This document shows, one piece after another, positions 1 to 12,805 of a stretch of 64,000 nt of DNA; the stretch's first letter is position 1, and every line of letters starts with the position of its first letter. This stretch comes from Penelope pileata. Lineage: Eukaryota > Chordata > Aves > Galliformes > Cracidae. The DNA lies in NCBI GenBank assembly GCA_013396635.1, contig WBMW01000008.1, forward strand, positions 96,285 to 160,284, given 5' to 3'. The notes beneath the pieces are model-generated. The model searched no databases, was not told the origin of the DNA, and saw only the letters and a list, made by a program, of their open reading frames with translations. The position numbers and the translations under genes are program-made.

Positions 1-1834
1 TGTGCTACATCCTCCTGCATGTTCTCTTTGAAGCAGCAGCACATGGAGCGACTCACGCAGTAAGGAGAAACAGCACCACTGAAACGCAGCTTCCAAGTCA
101 TTCCTCTTCTAGCAATGTCTTACTGTTTTCTCATCCACTCAGATTTCCATCCAGATATTTCACAAACTCCTTTTAATTCTATTTTTTATTATATGTCAGA
201 TGTTCTCTAAATATTTTCCAGTACATATAATTCAGTAGAAAGCCTGCCGAGCAGAAAGCTCCCTTTGCTACCGCAGGCTCTGCCTTCTCACCCTGTCTTC
301 CCTTTTGATTTTTATTGTAGTAACTACAGAAATTGCAACCACACAGAAATACCATTCTGTTAGCCTTTAATGCCCTTCTTATCTGTCTAGATTTGATTTA
401 AGGGCAGTAAACCAGGAGAAACATTAGATTATGGTCAGTTGTGAGATTGAGTTAACGTTGTTTTAGTAAATTACTGCCCATCAGTTGAGATGGTGTAATT
501 GTCTTTGAGTATTCTCTAAATGCTTGGCTTCATTTACAGCACTTCAGTGTTTGTCTGAGTCTGGTATGTAAGTGGCAATTTAAATCAAGCCCTTTAACTT
601 CCAATTGCACCAAGGTAGAGTGCAGACACAGATGTATTCTAGTATGAGTTTTTCTTTCCACATTCTCCACCTTTAGCCGTGCTCACAGCTAGTCCCTGTT
701 AATTCACCCTTCTCTGAATGTCACTTCCAACTCAAAGGCATGTAACAGTGATTTCTAAGGTCTAAATATGCTCTCAAATCCTCAAATCATCCTGCTTCCT
801 GCCCTTTTACTTTAAGGATAGATCAGATTAGGTCTGGACTGTTTATTTTAAAATTGGAACCTTAAGAACGTTTTTGTGTATGAGGAGTAAAGTCAGTAAA
901 AATCTGTACCTCTCTATATATCCAAAGTTGCTTTTAGAGGCACTATTTCCACGCAAAGAAAACCGATTTTTTTTCTTAGATTCAGTAGAGAAAGTTTGGA
1001 TCTCATCCCCAGGGCACTAAAGCAAGCTTGCCTTCTTCGAAAACTCTACAACTAGATTCAACTTCCCAGCCAGCAGTTATTTTAATTATCTTCAAGTGAG
1101 GAACTGAATTAGAGTAACTGCTGCGCTGGGAGTCCCTGATATGTGCTCCATCTGATTTGGAAGTGTTTGTCATCACTAGAAAACTTGTGAAGACTAAAAT
1201 CTTTGCAAAATAAATAAATGGATAGATGAGATGCTCTAAAATAAAAGTATTTAAGAATAAAAGTAGAACTTTGTACAGCTCTTAAAAATAAAAAAGCACT
1301 AATGAAGGTGAAAACCTTACACAAGAGATGATGTATGATTTGTTGTACACTATGGCCACTTCTGAGACTTCATTCTGTGCCATAGAGGAGCTCAGCTTTG
1401 GCTGGGCACAGGCCTTTCACACATTTACATCTCACCACCATGGCCCTTTTCTGATTCCAGAGCCCAACATCTTGGATCAAGCTGCTTGGTCAAGCTGTGG
1501 TGTGTCATCTGGAGCCTTCCCACATCTATCAGTGAAGTTAATACCACCTCACAGCCCAACAGACCAGATCTCAGACACTGGATCAGAAACTAGGGTTGCT
1601 TCATCCTGGGGTTATGTTAGAAGTGGTCTAGTGGAGAGTAAAGGTCCATTCCATTCTAGTGTCCTATTTAAAATGATAGCCAGAAATGGACACCCAGGCA
1701 ATAGTTCAAAAACAGGACAAACACAGTAGCAAGTCACCAAGAAATTGCTTCCCAGTCTTCACTGATTTGCAACAGAAGACTTCTCAAACACAGAGGTGGT
1801 TTTGGTTTCCCTGGCCTTCAGTTAATTGTTTACT
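1..1834. other. Unique AT-rich non-coding DNA
   Basis: No recognisable gene or repeat is seen. The longest open frame is 133 codons on the plus strand at 1328-1729. It has no signal peptide, repeated motif or family signature that I recognise, and no promoter or splice structure frames it, so I treat it as a chance frame. Short A/T runs occur, but no microsatellite of note. Confidence 0.5.
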
Positions 1835-2110
1835 CTCATTTTGAGCTCATTAAATCTCGCAGCATCCATGACACCCTGTGACAAGGAGTTCCAAAGCTTA
1901 ACTACATGTTGTGTGAAGAACCATCTCCCTTTGATGGTTTTGTCTGCAGCTTTCCCTTTGATGCCCCCTAAATCTCATATAAAAAAAAAAAATGATCACA
2001 CACTGCTTATCTTTTTCATACCACTCATGTCTTTATAGATCTCTAACAAAGCCCTTCTTAGACATCCCTTTTTCTAGTTGTCTGAGTATTAGTCTATTAC
2101 TTATTTTGAG
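1835..2110 (-). mobile_element. Ancient CR1-type LINE relic
   Basis: The stretch from the 'gttccaaagcttaactac' words through 'tgtgtgaagaacc' to 'tttatagatctctaacaaa' follows the order of conserved words in the 3' part of old amniote CR1 LINEs read from the antisense side, so the element lies on the minus strand. It is heavily diverged, is interrupted by an A run near 1981-1991, and has no usable reading frame. The family assignment rests on remembered consensus wording, not an alignment. Confidence 0.5.
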
Positions 2111-5100
2111 TCATTATGTCTTCCAGACAGATGCTAACTCTCTCAGAAGATTGCAATTTTGACCCTCAGTGCCTTATTTGGAGCTGGAGATCAGACTGGC
2201 AGCCGGATAACAAAGTCTTCCAGCACCAGCAATGAGGTTCAGGGCTCCCACACTTGTTTTTTTTCGTACGTGCAGCCTAACAGAAGCATTAAGTGTTGAT
2301 AAATGCCTCTTTATGCCAGGTCAAGCCATTTCCTAAAGAGGGTCCAGAAGTGATTATGCTGATGGAGCACAGGTGTCTGCCTTACAGAACTGACAGATTT
2401 ATGACTGAGGCACAGTTCAGCCCTGGATAGCTGACTAGTTCTATTTCCTGAAGCTTCTTCAGTGTCAAAGGCCTTGTGCACAGCAGAGATCAGGTTGTTT
2501 GAATGCTGGATCCATGTCCCAACCCGGCGCTGCAAAGCTGCAGGCTGTGTGCACAATCCATTCTGTGCTGAAAACCAGCATAATGTACACCTGTCTCCCC
2601 ACTTGCAGCCCTACAAAGATCAGTAGGGCAAGGCCCTCCAAAGCTTCTGAGTTCAAGCTTCCTGTTCATTTAATAATATTTCTTGACTTGTTTGTTCCCC
2701 TGGGTGCAAAAGAAAAGCCAGCACTTGATCTGGCCAGCACTAATACACAGCATAACCACAGCATTTTCCTTCATCCTTCCAGCTTCTGTCATCATTTCTC
2801 CTGCAGGCTGATGCCTCTTTCACAGCAGGAATGATATCACTTGCCTCAGTCCAAAAAGGCTAATCAAAGTTTACCGAAAGTGCCTAGTACTCTTAAGAGG
2901 CTCCTGAAATCTGAATTCATGTTTATTCACAGCCTCTTCAAATGCGAATTGCTTATGTAAAGCCCTGCAGCCCTAAGACTCAATTCGGATTACTTACAAT
3001 TACCTGAAATTATTTGAACAGAGTTAAGCTTCCTCTTTTCAAGCTTTTTAAGATCAAAGAGTCAGTCTTCACCCTTTACAGCTTGTCAGTTTAAAACCCT
3101 GAAGTAACAATCGAAGGGCACCTTTTCCTGAGAGCTTCCATTATTTCCGGACTACAAAACTGTGCTGCAATAAAAGTAGGTGTGGAAAGATATTTGCTTT
3201 TTTGATACATTTCTTTTGATGACTTTGGCTTTTAAGAATGAGTCAGGTTTCCAAACAAGCAACTCTCTGTCTCTCTCCAGAGAGTTCTACTTTCAGGGAG
3301 TGCCCAAACATTTCCTTCAGAGCTGCAAAACCAGCCTGAAAAGATTTGCATTCCTGGGGTCATCCCAGTTGCAGAAGTCAAAAATGGAGGCAACCCAAAT
3401 TCAGAAGTCAGTTTCATGCATCTTAACAAGCAGTTCTGTTTTCTGCTGTAACCACACAGAGCAGAACTCTCTTTTGCTTCCATTGTAGCTCACCAATCTC
3501 TCTGGTGGATGGTAATGCCTTATAATCCTGATCCCCAGGACCACTTCTCCCTTTTCCATCTCTCCTTCACCACAAGCTTTTGACTAAAGCTCTTGTTTTC
3601 CTCCTGCAAAAAAAAGCTCTTAACTGAAAATTCTCTGCAGCGGGATGGGCTGGTAGCTATTTCTGCTGGGTTTGAATTTACTCTTCTCTGATAAAAATAG
3701 CGAAAAGTGACTACTGTCTGCTCTGACGAGATAGGGACAATAAGACAGTCTAAGCTCTCAAGTCAGACTTTATAAAATCTAGTTACAATTGGAACTTGGA
3801 TTTTTGACAATAGCTGTTCGGGCCCTCTGAAACACCTTTCGTGTGATCAGGTAGATTTAGTGCTGCAGAAGAGGTCAGATGACACTGGCCACTGAGGCAG
3901 TGGAGCTGGAGATGGCAGTTCCAGGCAGAGACCACACTTCTAGTACAAGAATTACAGTGACAACAAGAAAGTTTATTAGATTTTGGTACTGTGATTCTTT
4001 TGATAGGATAAACCATGAGCTTTGAACTGGATGACATAAAAGACAAAATGAATTACGATAAAATTCACTAAGTATCAAGTAGGCATTTGGTGAGATCAGA
4101 AGAAAGGCAAAGTAAGCAGTGTCCTATCAGCTTCTGTTTTGGTTTATGTCCTTTTAAAAAATAAGGAATGTGTCAATGAGTGAAAAAATTAGACTACATT
4201 CATCAGCTCCCCCATGGCTTGAATGCTGTAAAATAACTGAAATGCACATTTCCATTCAGCTCACTGTGCTTTGTGGCTCATTTATTGCTCTGGGCACATT
4301 TATACCCCTTCAGATTCGTCCGTTAGATTTCATCTCCAGAAGGAGAAATATACTGTCAAATAATGGTAGTAATCATCACGTATGTCAGTTCTCCAATATG
4401 GCTGCATACGTAAGCACCTAGTATTTAAGGAGCACTAATTAAGGCTGAATATTTTCTCTTCTTTTATTTTCCCCACTTGTGTACGTACATTACAACATAG
4501 ACAGTAATTATGTGACATGCAGTTATTAACTGCAAAATACAATAAAATTGAAGCAGAGTATTTTTTGCCCACGTTTACATATAGGGGACAATTTTGTGAG
4601 GCTCCTTCAGCCAAATCTTGGAGCATTTCTGGAATTTATTCACCTGGATCCCTGAAGAAAAAACTACTGACAGAGCCTAGGATATTTTTCAGCTGAGGTC
4701 CCACATGGCTCCCTCCTCCATCTGCTCTGCATGGCTCCCTTGCCTCCTGCTGCCAGGTACTCCCTCTGCCTTAGGGCAGTTATAGGATTGAGTTTGGACC
4801 CCAACTACTCTTTTACATACATTAATGGGTAAAAACTTGTTAACTTCCGAAACTTGCCCACTGGCTAAAACCAGTCAGAGATGGTACAGCACTGGCACAA
4901 AAACAACAGACCAGAATACATATGGAGAGCTGTTACCTGAGAGCTCAGGAGCCAGACATGATCAAACAGAGGGGATTGTGCAAAGCCTGTCACTCCAGGG
5001 TTAGTGGCAGAGGCCCAGGCTTTGATAGCAGGCAGGTTTGCATTCAGTCCCTGTTATTCCCAAAGAGTTTCCAAATGGATGTGATTTGTGGTGAAGAAAT

Positions 5101-7742
5101 GACTGTGACATTTCTAAGCAGCAATATTTTGCCAGGGGATTGTTATCATTTTTAGGGGTATGCTGGAAATGAGGTTCATAACAGCCAGGAAACTAAATCT
5201 TTATTTAGGCAACTAAGGCAGTGGCCTGATTTTCTACTGTTTTGACTCCCCTGAAGAGAACAGGAGCTCTGGGCACTCAGCATGGCTGAAAAACCACCCA
5301 TTAACTTCTAAAACTATAGCCATCTCACAGCTGTATCTCTACTTCATGCCATGCTGCTTGGTTCTGCTCAGCAGCAGAGAAGAGCCTTTGACACCAAAAA
5401 AAGGCAGAGGGCTGCTCTGCGCACTCATCTCTGGCCTCCTTCGGGAAATGCAGCCCACGTGGATTGGTTGGGGTCTCTCACAGATCGCCTGCTTGTATCT
5501 CTCTCATCTCCCACCCCCAGACCTCACACACCCTTCTGCTGATCTTTCCCTAATAATGATGCTGTAATACAAAAAAAGAGACCATTTCCTTCATTTACAT
5601 ATAGAGGATAGAGTAAAACATAATTAAACCCCACACTACAGATGCACTATAATAAAAAAGAGAAATAGTAAAAACAATTACAGACTGGCATACTTACTGC
5701 TTCACATTTAAATAATAATGTGAACTATTAAGTAAACTAGGGCATAATCAGCCGAGGTTCATTAACTTATCTTACTGTAGAAATAGTACTACAATTCAGT
5801 ACAATTAGGTACAAACTAGTAGGAAACTGTGCTTTTTCTGCACCATACTGGGCCCAGTCTTAGAGATGCTGAGGTCTTTCACCTCCCACTGACTCCTCAG
5901 AGCACACAAGCTCCCTTTTAGGAGAACTGGTGCCGCTCTGAATCCAATCCCTTGCAAAGAAAGTCAATGTGTTTAATTATGTGATTTCACTCTAGTGGTA
6001 TGGATAGTAAAACCTCTACAAAGAGGCCACATTCACTGACCCCATTCAGCTAGGGCTGTGTTACCTGTCCATCTTTAAGGAGAGCAGCAACGAGAGAGTG
6101 TGAGAAGGAGATGTGTGTGACATCAGCCTGCACATAGCAGGAGCTCTGGATCAGGAAGATGCAGACCTATTTCAGGTAGGGAATACCCAGGCCACTGCAG
6201 GCTCCCAGTCCCAGGAGAAACCAATTCTTGATCATTTAAAACCTCCAGGAAGACAGGAATAAGCCAAAGAATTTACTTCAGGCTATCTACAGCATTTACC
6301 ACATTCACCATCCCACAGCAAATCTCCTCCCAGTGACATTCTGAATCACAGCAAACCTTCGTTTCTGCAGAATAAGGAGTTAAGGCATACAGACTCTGAA
6401 AGGGTGTCCATAAAACCTTATTACATTGCAAATTGGCACTTGCGGTCTTCCTGGCTATGTCTATAGTAGAAAACCAGGCAGACCTGGGGCCTGTCCTCTG
6501 ACCCTGAGGGCAAGTGGCACGCATAGCTGATGTCCATCCAGATAAATTTATTTCCCTTCAAAGCAGGATGGTCTTGGGCAAAGTGCCTGTTTGGTATGGT
6601 CCCTGGCATATCCAAGCACAATCTGGGACAGAGGTGTGGTGCACAGACAAAACGGGCCTGGGAAAGTTCAAGTAGTTAAACAATATGGAAAATAATGTTG
6701 GTGTTTGACTCAATGCCCTGACCCCAGTTATTGCCTTTGCTTTCCTCAGAACTACCCAAGGAAGAATTTTGATGAAAGGGATTTGGCTTAAGGTAACAGA
6801 GGATACCTGATAGATTGGAGTGAGCATCTGGAGAATAGATTGTGAAAAATGTTTGAAGAATTTCCCTAATCTTTCTTGAAGTGCTCCTTGCTATCTGAAT
6901 GCTTTTGAATCACTCATTTCCTCAGTTTTCACATGAGTTTGATCAGTAGATACTCTTCTCTCTCTTCCATCTCTGTTTAGCAAGGAGATGTGATACTGCG
7001 CCAGATGGAGATGCTGAAGGTCTCCCCGAGACCTCCAGATGGAGAGTGGTCAAAAACCTGTGTGAAAGAACATCATTCTTTTTGGACAGCATTTTAATAA
7101 CAATTTCTATAGATGAAAATAGCAGCATATGGTATGAGAGAGTAAAATACACAGCTGCTGAGGGAAAAGATACTCTGTCAATATAAGGTAGGATCCATAA
7201 ATATTACCTATTAAATTAATTTAAAATGTACTTACAAGGTCACAGTCTTTACGTATCCCTAAAATGCTTTCAGTAATTTCTCCAGGCTATAAGAGGAGAT
7301 TACGAGCTACAGCTGCCAATGTCTTCAAGCAAAGTGACTTGGAAAGAGGTGCTCCATGTCTTCTTTACAGTAGGCGTCACAAGGAAAACAGCTTAGGGTG
7401 AGGATGGTTTTAAACCTTGGAATCACGAAAAATGCCAAGCAGGAAGTGTGTTACTGAGAGCTCAGATGAACAGTTCACAAAAAAGTCCTAAGTACAGATC
7501 TATTCAATAGAAATAAGGATCAAGGAATGGGTCACACAACTGCTAGCAGTGAAGGAATTCATGTTTAAATTATATCCCTCTGTGTGTGTGCAATTAGGGA
7601 TCAGAAAATGAAGCTTAATTGTCTGAATACATTCATTTGAAATTTCTCATTTCAGTGCCTATACCAGGGAGCTAATAAGCTAGAACTTTAACTTGACAGA
7701 AAGTTCCACAAATCTCCTTTGCAATTTTCTTCCAGATTGGGA

Positions 7743-7744
<2 letters not shown>
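2111..7744. other. Non-coding DNA, no supported gene
   Basis: Frames of 60-111 codons occur on both strands (for example around 2311-2834 and 3180-3488), but they overlap one another antisense and show no domain. The 4690-4750 stretch contains imperfectly repeated 'atggctccct' words in a C-rich patch. I see no tRNA, no microRNA-like hairpin that stands out, and no CpG island. Confidence 0.5.

Positions 7745-7806
<62 letters not shown>
7745..7806 (+). repeat. 62-base poly(A) homopolymer
   Basis: An uninterrupted run of 62 A bases follows the hexamer 'gaataa' and is followed by a degenerate A/G-rich tail ('gaaagaaaagaaaaaaagag'). Such runs mark either the 3' end of a retroposed RNA or slippage of a simple repeat. 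The upstream 300 bases match no gene or repeat I recognise, so the origin is unresolved. The opposite-strand open frame here is only poly-phenylalanine from this tract. Confidence 0.95.
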
Positions 7807-7820
<14 letters not shown>

Positions 7821-8774
7821 AAAGAGAATTTCATAATACTTTGTAATAGGAAATTTTAAAAGACAGAATGTTATTTTTGAATTACTGGAATACATAGTTT
7901 CAACAAAATAATGGTTTTGCTTCATTTTTAACATTCTGAGTTTCCAAATGAAACATAAAATGATTAAAAAAAAAAAACTTTAAAAAACAAAAAAGTTTGT
8001 GCTAGAGAATAGCAGACAAACTATTCCCAAATGAAAAGCTGTCCCCAAATTATGTGAAATACCATTTTCTAGCACAAAATTACTCCTTTGGAAAATATGT
8101 GTACAGAATATACCCAAGGCACTTCTCTGAGGCATATCTGTGGCAGCATTTGTTTCTATGATTAAGGTGTTTCAGAGCAAGTATTTGCGCTGTATGTTCT
8201 GTAGACATACAGCATTGCTCTGTGAGTAAACATAGGAAATCTTAGGTCAAACTGAAAAAAAGAATCTAAGTACATTTCAGGAAACAGAGAATAAGCAGCC
8301 CCTCTGGATTGCCATTCGCAAGGTTTTTCTCCAATTCTGCTTCCGTGATGTCTTGCAAATGGATTTACCAGGATTCCACAGACCCCAGGAGACTGAAGTA
8401 CTGAAAACAGGGCAGAATATTCCATTGCACACGTGTGAAGTCAATTGCTTAATCATATACAAACTCATAATTTTAGAAGCATGCTATAGGCAATTTAAAA
8501 CTGGGCAAAGCCCAACTGCTTTTTTATCCACTGCAGTTTACCATACTCAGATCAAATCTGAGCATTTTCTTTTTTTCATCTATTCCTTCTTTGTTAGGCT
8601 TGCAAAACATTTCATCTCCAATTATTCACTTTCTCCACTCCAGTAAGGCAGCTGAATTAGACTCACCTGCACACACAGCTATCTGTCTGCTTTTCTACCA
8701 TGATCATGCAACTCTGTGCAATATTGCAAATTAGCAAAACTAATTTGATTTACATTATGATGCTAATGAATAAT
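7807..8774. other. AT-rich non-coding DNA
   Basis: After the A/G-rich tail there are further short A runs near 7967-7995, then unique sequence. The two overlapping antisense and sense frames at 8162-8646 share the same bases and show no domain. Confidence 0.5.
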
Positions 8775-8863
8775 TCCTTTATAAAGTGCTTTGAGATCTA
8801 TTGATGCAAGATATTATATCAGAGTTGGCATTAACATTTACTATGCATTTATGATTATTATTC
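8775..8863 (+). mobile_element. Ancient amniote SINE/LINE 3' tail relic
   Basis: The words 'tataaagtgctttgagatct', then 'gatgcaagatattatat', then 'atgattattattctt' follow the order of a tail shared by several old amniote retroposons, which runs from 'AAAGCGCTTTGAGAT' through 'CTATATAA' to a (TTA)n end. The copy is diverged. The surrounding 8.7-9.1 kb is AT-rich with homeobox-like TAAT words. The exact family (AmnSINE, L3 or MIR-like) cannot be decided without an alignment. Confidence 0.45.
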
Positions 8864-10657
8864 TTACAAATATAATTGATTTTCCACATTATTAAAATTC
8901 TCTGTACACTCGTAAAAATGCCTGCTCAAGCAACTCAAAATCAGCTGCATTGTTTCTGGCTTTTTTGGACATTCTAATTAATCTGTTACATTGTTGTGAT
9001 TAAAGCTTTTCAGAGTTCTGGTTCCTGTGATATAATCACCATCATTTTTATTCATTAGTTGTTGATGGTAGTGACCATAAAGCGCTCAGCAATTTCCAGA
9101 CATTCGTAAGGGAGAATAACTGCCCTAGGGAGCTGAGAGCACAAAAAAGAGCTCATTAAAAGAGTATATATATTTTTTGGACTCACTGAAAATCTGTGTT
9201 AGACCCATTCATCTTTTGCTTTAAAGGTTTTGCTCAACAGAAACAACAATATGGGGCTTAATCAAGAAACAAGTGGGAGTGGACATGTGCACGTGTGCCG
9301 GGGAATGCGCTGTAGCCTCTCACACTGGCAATCCCAGTGTCTGGCAGAGGTGCAGCACATGCTGTCACAGAGATAAGGCACTGTTTTTGTGTCACAGCCA
9401 GGCTGTGCCTGCTGCTGGCCCCCAACAGCCCTTCCCAAAGCTTCAGGTGCTCACACAGTGCCTGTATCTGGCACAAAAATACTCACTCCCTGTAGGCCTC
9501 AGTCAGATGCCTGTCCGAGGCAAGGATCGTGTCCAGCTTTATGTGAGCATAATAAACTCTCTATACAAAATGCTTCTTAAAAATTAGCTGTCCCCACCTG
9601 ACTTGCTCGCTACCGGCACTGAATCCTGTCAACCACAGGCTGCCAAGATCATCAAGGGCCAGGGAGGTGTGCTTGTAGTGGGGAGAGGTGGATTTTATGA
9701 TCCTGAAATAGCTGAAGGGATTTTCCTTTCATTTTACAAATGTATTGATTCAGTGCTCCTACTAAAGATCTCAATCAGGACTTTTTTTCAGTCTGAACGT
9801 GGAACAATGAAGCTGAGCTTTGGTTATAAATGGAGTTCTTTGTAACTGGCAACCAGCTTATAGCCGCAATTCAAACCAAAGGACAAAGTACATGTTTTGG
9901 GGTTTTCTTTTAACATTTGCTGTTATTTGATTAATATAGATTTTATTAGTCTGGCAGCAGCTAGGTGTCAATTCTGTTTTTGCAGAAGAGAAGAGAAGTG
10001 GTGCTTCCGAGCAGGCTCAGGTCTCTCAAAGCAATTTTGGGATGTGGCAATGGAAGTTTCTCAAGTCCATCTTCTCACTCTTCCTCAGTCTGCATCTTTG
10101 CTATTCTTAATAAAAATGCACAACCTAGAAAATATGGATTATCTCAGACAAACAGATTTAAGAGTTTTTTCTTTTATATTTAGTTGATATAAATCAACAG
10201 CACAATCCCCAAATCTTAATGTTCCATACATGGTTTCATCCTTTAAATCCAGGCAGCTGTTCTCTAGCCTTCTACTACCCTCTGCCCACTAGAACTTTAA
10301 CACTGATTTTATAGTACCTTTTTGAGCAACAGTACATCATTTCCTAGATCTACATGCAATACCAATTTGTAGTAAGTTAAAAAGAGATTTTAGAAACAGT
10401 CACTTATTTAAGGCTGGAACTACAAATCATACGCATTCCCATATCTTCCATTTCCACGTAATTTGACATGTTTAATTTACCAAGTCAAATAATTTTTTTA
10501 TATAATTTAGATAATACTTCTAGAAGCATTTTTAATCAGGTGCTGAATCTATTCTGTATTCTCTCTAATGGGATTTAGAGTGCAGGTCTAGCAGTAAACA
10601 AAGCAGCAAATGAAATAAACCGCATTAATTAGGGTGAAGCAGTAACGGAGCAGTTCT
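8864..10657. other. Non-coding DNA, no supported gene
   Basis: This segment contains a second possible 'ataaagcgct' word near 9079 and a slightly GC-richer patch at 9270-9480. Frames of 63-104 codons overlap in two or three registers there with no recognisable domain. Nothing else stands out. Confidence 0.45.
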
Positions 10658-10750
10658 GGTTTTACAGATGGGCAAGATGTCTGATTGAATTTCCCAGGCT
10701 ATGCAGATTGGCTGCAGATGGTGTGGAAAATGGTCCAGAACTCAGAATTC
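10658..10750 (+). mobile_element. MIR-like ancient SINE relic
   Basis: 'ggttttacagatgggcaaga' followed at the expected distance by 'ttcccaggctatgcag' and 'ccagaactcagaatt' echoes the MIR/CORE-SINE order (TTTTACAGATGGG, CCCAAGGTCACACAG, GAACCCAGGTCT). Divergence is high and a chance match cannot be excluded. Confidence 0.35.
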
Positions 10751-12483
10751 ATATAATCAAAAACACTCTTAGATCCAAACAAGAATGTTTTCCCTTGTGA
10801 CGCTCCATAGCTTGCAACTTTATCACAAGCATTTGGTAAGTTTTCAAATCAAACTATAACATAAACCTCTCACAACACAGCATTCAGCAAGGCCTCTCAC
10901 TAATGATGCTCTAATAATTCAGGAACAGCACAGCTCCTAGAGGCAAGTTAATTTGGCCCCAAGTTATACTTTCCAATGCCGACTGATAAGTGCATGGTCC
11001 AACTGGAGATATTAAGAGAAGAGCATTCGGTGAGCAGGCAGTGTATGAGCAACACCTGTTATCATTAAGAAAGTAACACCAGAAGAACTAATTGCAAGTG
11101 AAAAAATCCTTAAGAATTCCACAACATATTATTATAACTAAAACTCTTAGAAACATTATCTAAATTTTGCCGACCACTTTAATCAAGAAATTAGACTGTC
11201 TTCCTGAATTTTTGCTTGCAATATCTAGATATCACAGAACCAAAGTATTTTGCAGAGTTAACTGTGTAAATAAGGTGGCCTCTTACCCTCTGCAAGGACA
11301 CTGAGATTCTTCTACTGACTTCACAAGCCAGCAAATAGATGATTGCCCCCTTTAACAGTGTGCAGCTTGCAAGATGACAACTTGTTTTACCAGGATGTTG
11401 CTTAGGCTTTAATCTGATCATAACAAAACCTCTCTGAGTAGCTATTGTTGGTTCTTTGATATTATTCCAGTGCCTTAAAAATATTTGTAGTCTCAACCTA
11501 TGCTCTTGTCTGACATTAAAGCTCTTTGCTGTGCTGTCCTCTTCATAACGAAAAAGAAAGTCTTCTGAATGCTAGGATATAATCTTTTTGTGCTCTTCCT
11601 TACACCTTCACTCAGATCTGAATTTGTCTTTACTCAGACTAGGACAACAGATGTGGAATTTCTTCAATGAATTTAACTCACCTAGTGCATCCTATACCTC
11701 TGCACTACATCAGTTCAATCTATAGTAAGAAATCTAATGGAAGAAAGATTGAGGTTGTCTGAGAACCAGGCCCGGTGGCTTTCCATAGTTGCAGTTAAGA
11801 CTTTACCTGTGCATTTGAACCATTTTTCTTCCTCCCTCTTCCTTTTTCTAACAATAAATGAGAGGTGCAGTCTTCAGATTCTACGAAGTTTGAGATAAAT
11901 ACAAACAAGAAAAATGAGGACACCAACTTACGCAAGACATTAGATCTCAATAAGAAAATACACAGCAAGACTTAGGTGATTAGCCAGCATAATGAGAGTT
12001 GTTAATTTTTGCAGGAAGAATTTATAAAGTTACTTAAGTTCAAGAATTTGTTCTTAAGTCTATTCTAATAGACTGGTATGGTTTCAAGGTATCTAGACAT
12101 ATAGAAGTAGAGGAAGAAGGAAAATAAAAATGAATCTCACATATTACTTTGTACACTCAATTTCAGAGAAGAATCACATTTTATGGAAAGGCAGTGAGCC
12201 TTGGTAGAGAGATTCAAAAAGAATGAAGTATCAGCGGAAGCTTAATTTTTATATTCCTCTCAAAAGGTCTTAATTAACAGGGAAGGATGAAAGTGAGCTT
12301 GAGAGAAAATCACCAAAGACACTCTGGGAAAAGAAATGTCATTAAATAAATCCCTATCACTCGGCACTTTAAAATTGAACTTGACAAATGATGGCCTAAA
12401 ATACAATTGACAGAAATTCTGTGCTAAGGCATCTGTATTTAGGCCTTACTAGAGATACAGCTGGGAGACAGGAAACATAGAAA
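10751..12483. other. AT-rich non-coding DNA
   Basis: No gene or clear repeat is seen. A 101-codon minus-strand frame at 11191-11496 shows no motif that I recognise. Confidence 0.5.
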
Positions 12484-12546
12484 GTCTTTACAGGGGGAAA
12501 AAAAAAGAGAAAAGAAAAAAAAGAAAAATAGAAAAAGAAAAACCTC
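12484..12546 (+). repeat. Purine (A/G) low-complexity tract
   Basis: Runs of A broken by single G bases ('aaaaaaaagagaaaagaaaa' and similar) span about 60 bases between 'tttacagg' and 'acctctcc'. It is simple low-complexity DNA with no coding meaning. Confidence 0.85.
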
Positions 12547-12790
12547 TCCATATTTTAAGGAAAATTCACAAATGAGAATTTTATCTTGTAAAGGGATCTC
12601 CAGGGGAGATGGAAAAATCTGCTTCAGAAGGAGCTGTCAGCTGCCAGCCACCATCCAAAAAAATCCCTGCCATTTTCAGTTTCCAGCAGAAATTAAGTTT
12701 TTAGCAGAAGGTGAAAATGACAAATTTCCCTACAGCGGGACTGCAATGCTGGGGCACCTGGGGAGCTGCGCTGCCTTTACAGCTGTCCCG

Positions 12791-12805
12791 CTCCAATTAT
12801 TGGAG
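12791..12805. repeat. 15-base near-perfect palindrome
   Basis: 'ctccaattattggag' is a 7-base inverted repeat around a single central T. It straddles the proposed inner edge of the LTR-like block, so one arm may be LTR terminus and the other host or internal sequence. Confidence 0.7.

Noticed and set aside
2311..2834. Overlapping sense and antisense frames (63-111 codons)
   Set aside because: Mutually antisense frames over the same bases with no domain, splice or promoter support are expected by chance.
7680..7934. 84-codon minus-strand frame
   Set aside because: Its core is only phenylalanine codons from the A62 tract.
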